Shown here: positions 63,260 to 64,000 of the stretch, one piece after another
Position numbering within the stretch: the stretch's first letter is position 1
How the letters are laid out: the number at the start of each line of letters is the position of its first letter
NCBI GenBank assembly: GCA_002794735.1
Contig: NBAZ01000014.1
Span: forward strand, 62,001-126,000
Length of the DNA: 64,000 bases
Origin: Pyrrhoderma lamaoense
Taxonomy: Eukaryota; Basidiomycota; Agaricomycetes; Hymenochaetales; Hymenochaetaceae
Direction of reading: 5' to 3'
Program-made: the position numbers and the translations under genes
Notes under the pieces: generated by a model
Seen by the model: only the letters and a program-made list of their open reading frames with translations
The model's database searches: none
Told to the model about the DNA's origin: nothing

Positions 63260-63349
63260 ACGATTTCTTCGGATTGAGGACAAAAACTGCTTTTTTCGTA
63301 TATATCAGTGGAGCTAGAAGTATTATATTTAAATGATTAATCCTTAATT

Positions 63350-63737
63350 CTATTTACTACTTTGTGTTGTCTGTGCCAACGCTGTATATGTTCGATATCT
63401 CCCTGGATATTCAAGAATCCATTCCTGCGCTTCCTTTGGAATCCAGCAGTCCTTGACAGCTTCGTCTTCAAGATGTTCAATCTGCCTTTTCCCAACTCTC
63501 ATTAAATGCTCTATTGCGTGAATATCTCTCGGAGAAATGGTTTTCGCATTATGATAAAAAGTATGACGGATGTAGGCATAGAATTTGAGTTGAGTGCTAG
63601 GCGGTTTTGTTGGAACCAACCTCAGGGCACTTGAGAAAGAAGTGATTAAATAGATATTTGAATTCAAGAAGTTGGTGGCATTACCGACGATATAATGAAA
63701 GCACATCTTTCTGAAGTCCAGAACGTCTTATAGACAT
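63350..63737 (-). CDS. SDHAF1: Succinate dehydrogenase assembly factor 1 (LYR protein)
   Basis: Two exons, 63737-63685 and 63629-63350, make a 110-aa protein. The N-terminus SGLQKDVLSLYRRALRLVP includes the LYR motif. It is followed by the family's KFYAYIRHTFYHNAKTISPR and DIHAIEHLMRVGKRQIEHLE. SDHAF1 (yeast Sdh6) binds the iron-sulfur subunit of complex II in the mitochondrial matrix and protects its clusters. Length and motifs are normal. The first intron (55 nt) splits an Arg codon within the LYR helix. Confidence 0.9.
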
Positions 63738-64000
63738 GGTCGAGCACAGTGCATGAGAGAAACTGTGAGTCCGATGGGAGTCGGCAAAGGTCTTTGCAAA
63801 AACCCGCGCGTCTCATCTCTGATCTCAAACTTCCATGTCCATAAATTTCGGACTCAACCGTTTCTTGTCTTTACAAATTTGCCGAAGGAATACTCAGCAA
63901 ATACAGAAACTAAGTAAAGCTTATTCTCGACGAAATTATACATCAGAATCCTCCGTTTCATCACACCAAGATTCTGTCGCTTACTGTCGAGACTTTGTCC
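63738..64000. other. Right edge, promoter side of SDHAF1
   Basis: No complete feature. A neighbouring gene may start beyond the edge. Confidence 0.3.

Overview
The window is nuclear DNA of a filamentous basidiomycete, most likely an agaricomycete. Nearly every gene is broken by 49-70 nt GT-AG introns, often with CTAAC-like branch points. Characteristic gene content agrees: a secreted class II haem peroxidase, a GH131 glycanase with a C-terminal CBM1, DUF6533/DUF6534 seven-helix membrane proteins, and Scm3, Cet1 and Bud22 homologues. No bacterial features, CRISPR, rRNA, functional tRNA or transposon was recognised.

Layout. 0-11 kb: an Rrn5-like Pol I factor (cut by the left edge), a small heat-shock protein behind a heat-shock-element array, a 2OG-Fe(II) oxygenase, and a histone-fold (Dpb3/CHRAC-like) protein. 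12-18 kb: a PP2C phosphatase and an NUDCD1 homologue. 18-24 kb: a DUF6533 membrane protein and a class II peroxidase. 23.7-28.7 kb: the CENP-A chaperone Scm3, head-to-head with an Arc1-like tRNA-binding protein. 28.7-37.3 kb: low-complexity DNA around a long HIT-finger protein. 37.3-41 kb: BUD22 and CET1, head-to-head. 41-52 kb: a DUF6534 protein, a Sec14-like protein, a ZIP transporter, a SWIM-finger/ATP-dependent DNA ligase fusion, and a second DUF6533 gene. 52.7-64 kb: tubulin cofactor D, GH131-CBM1, a DDHD phospholipase, mitochondrial uL29m and SDHAF1.

Most genes are housekeeping (Pol I transcription, capping, ribosome biogenesis, centromere, tubulin folding, mitochondrial assembly) and do not form a pathway cluster. 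The accessory layer is the secreted plant-wall/lignin enzymes and the fast-evolving membrane proteins.

Two patterns cut across genes. First, at least eleven places need exactly one extra base, nearly always in a homopolymer, to keep an obviously conserved frame. This looks like homopolymer undercalling in a long-read assembly rather than widespread gene death. Second, several genes rely on microexons of 6, 9, 10, 18 and 20 nt that encode motif residues and would be missed by ordinary gene callers.

All family calls come from reading the translations. No database search was run.
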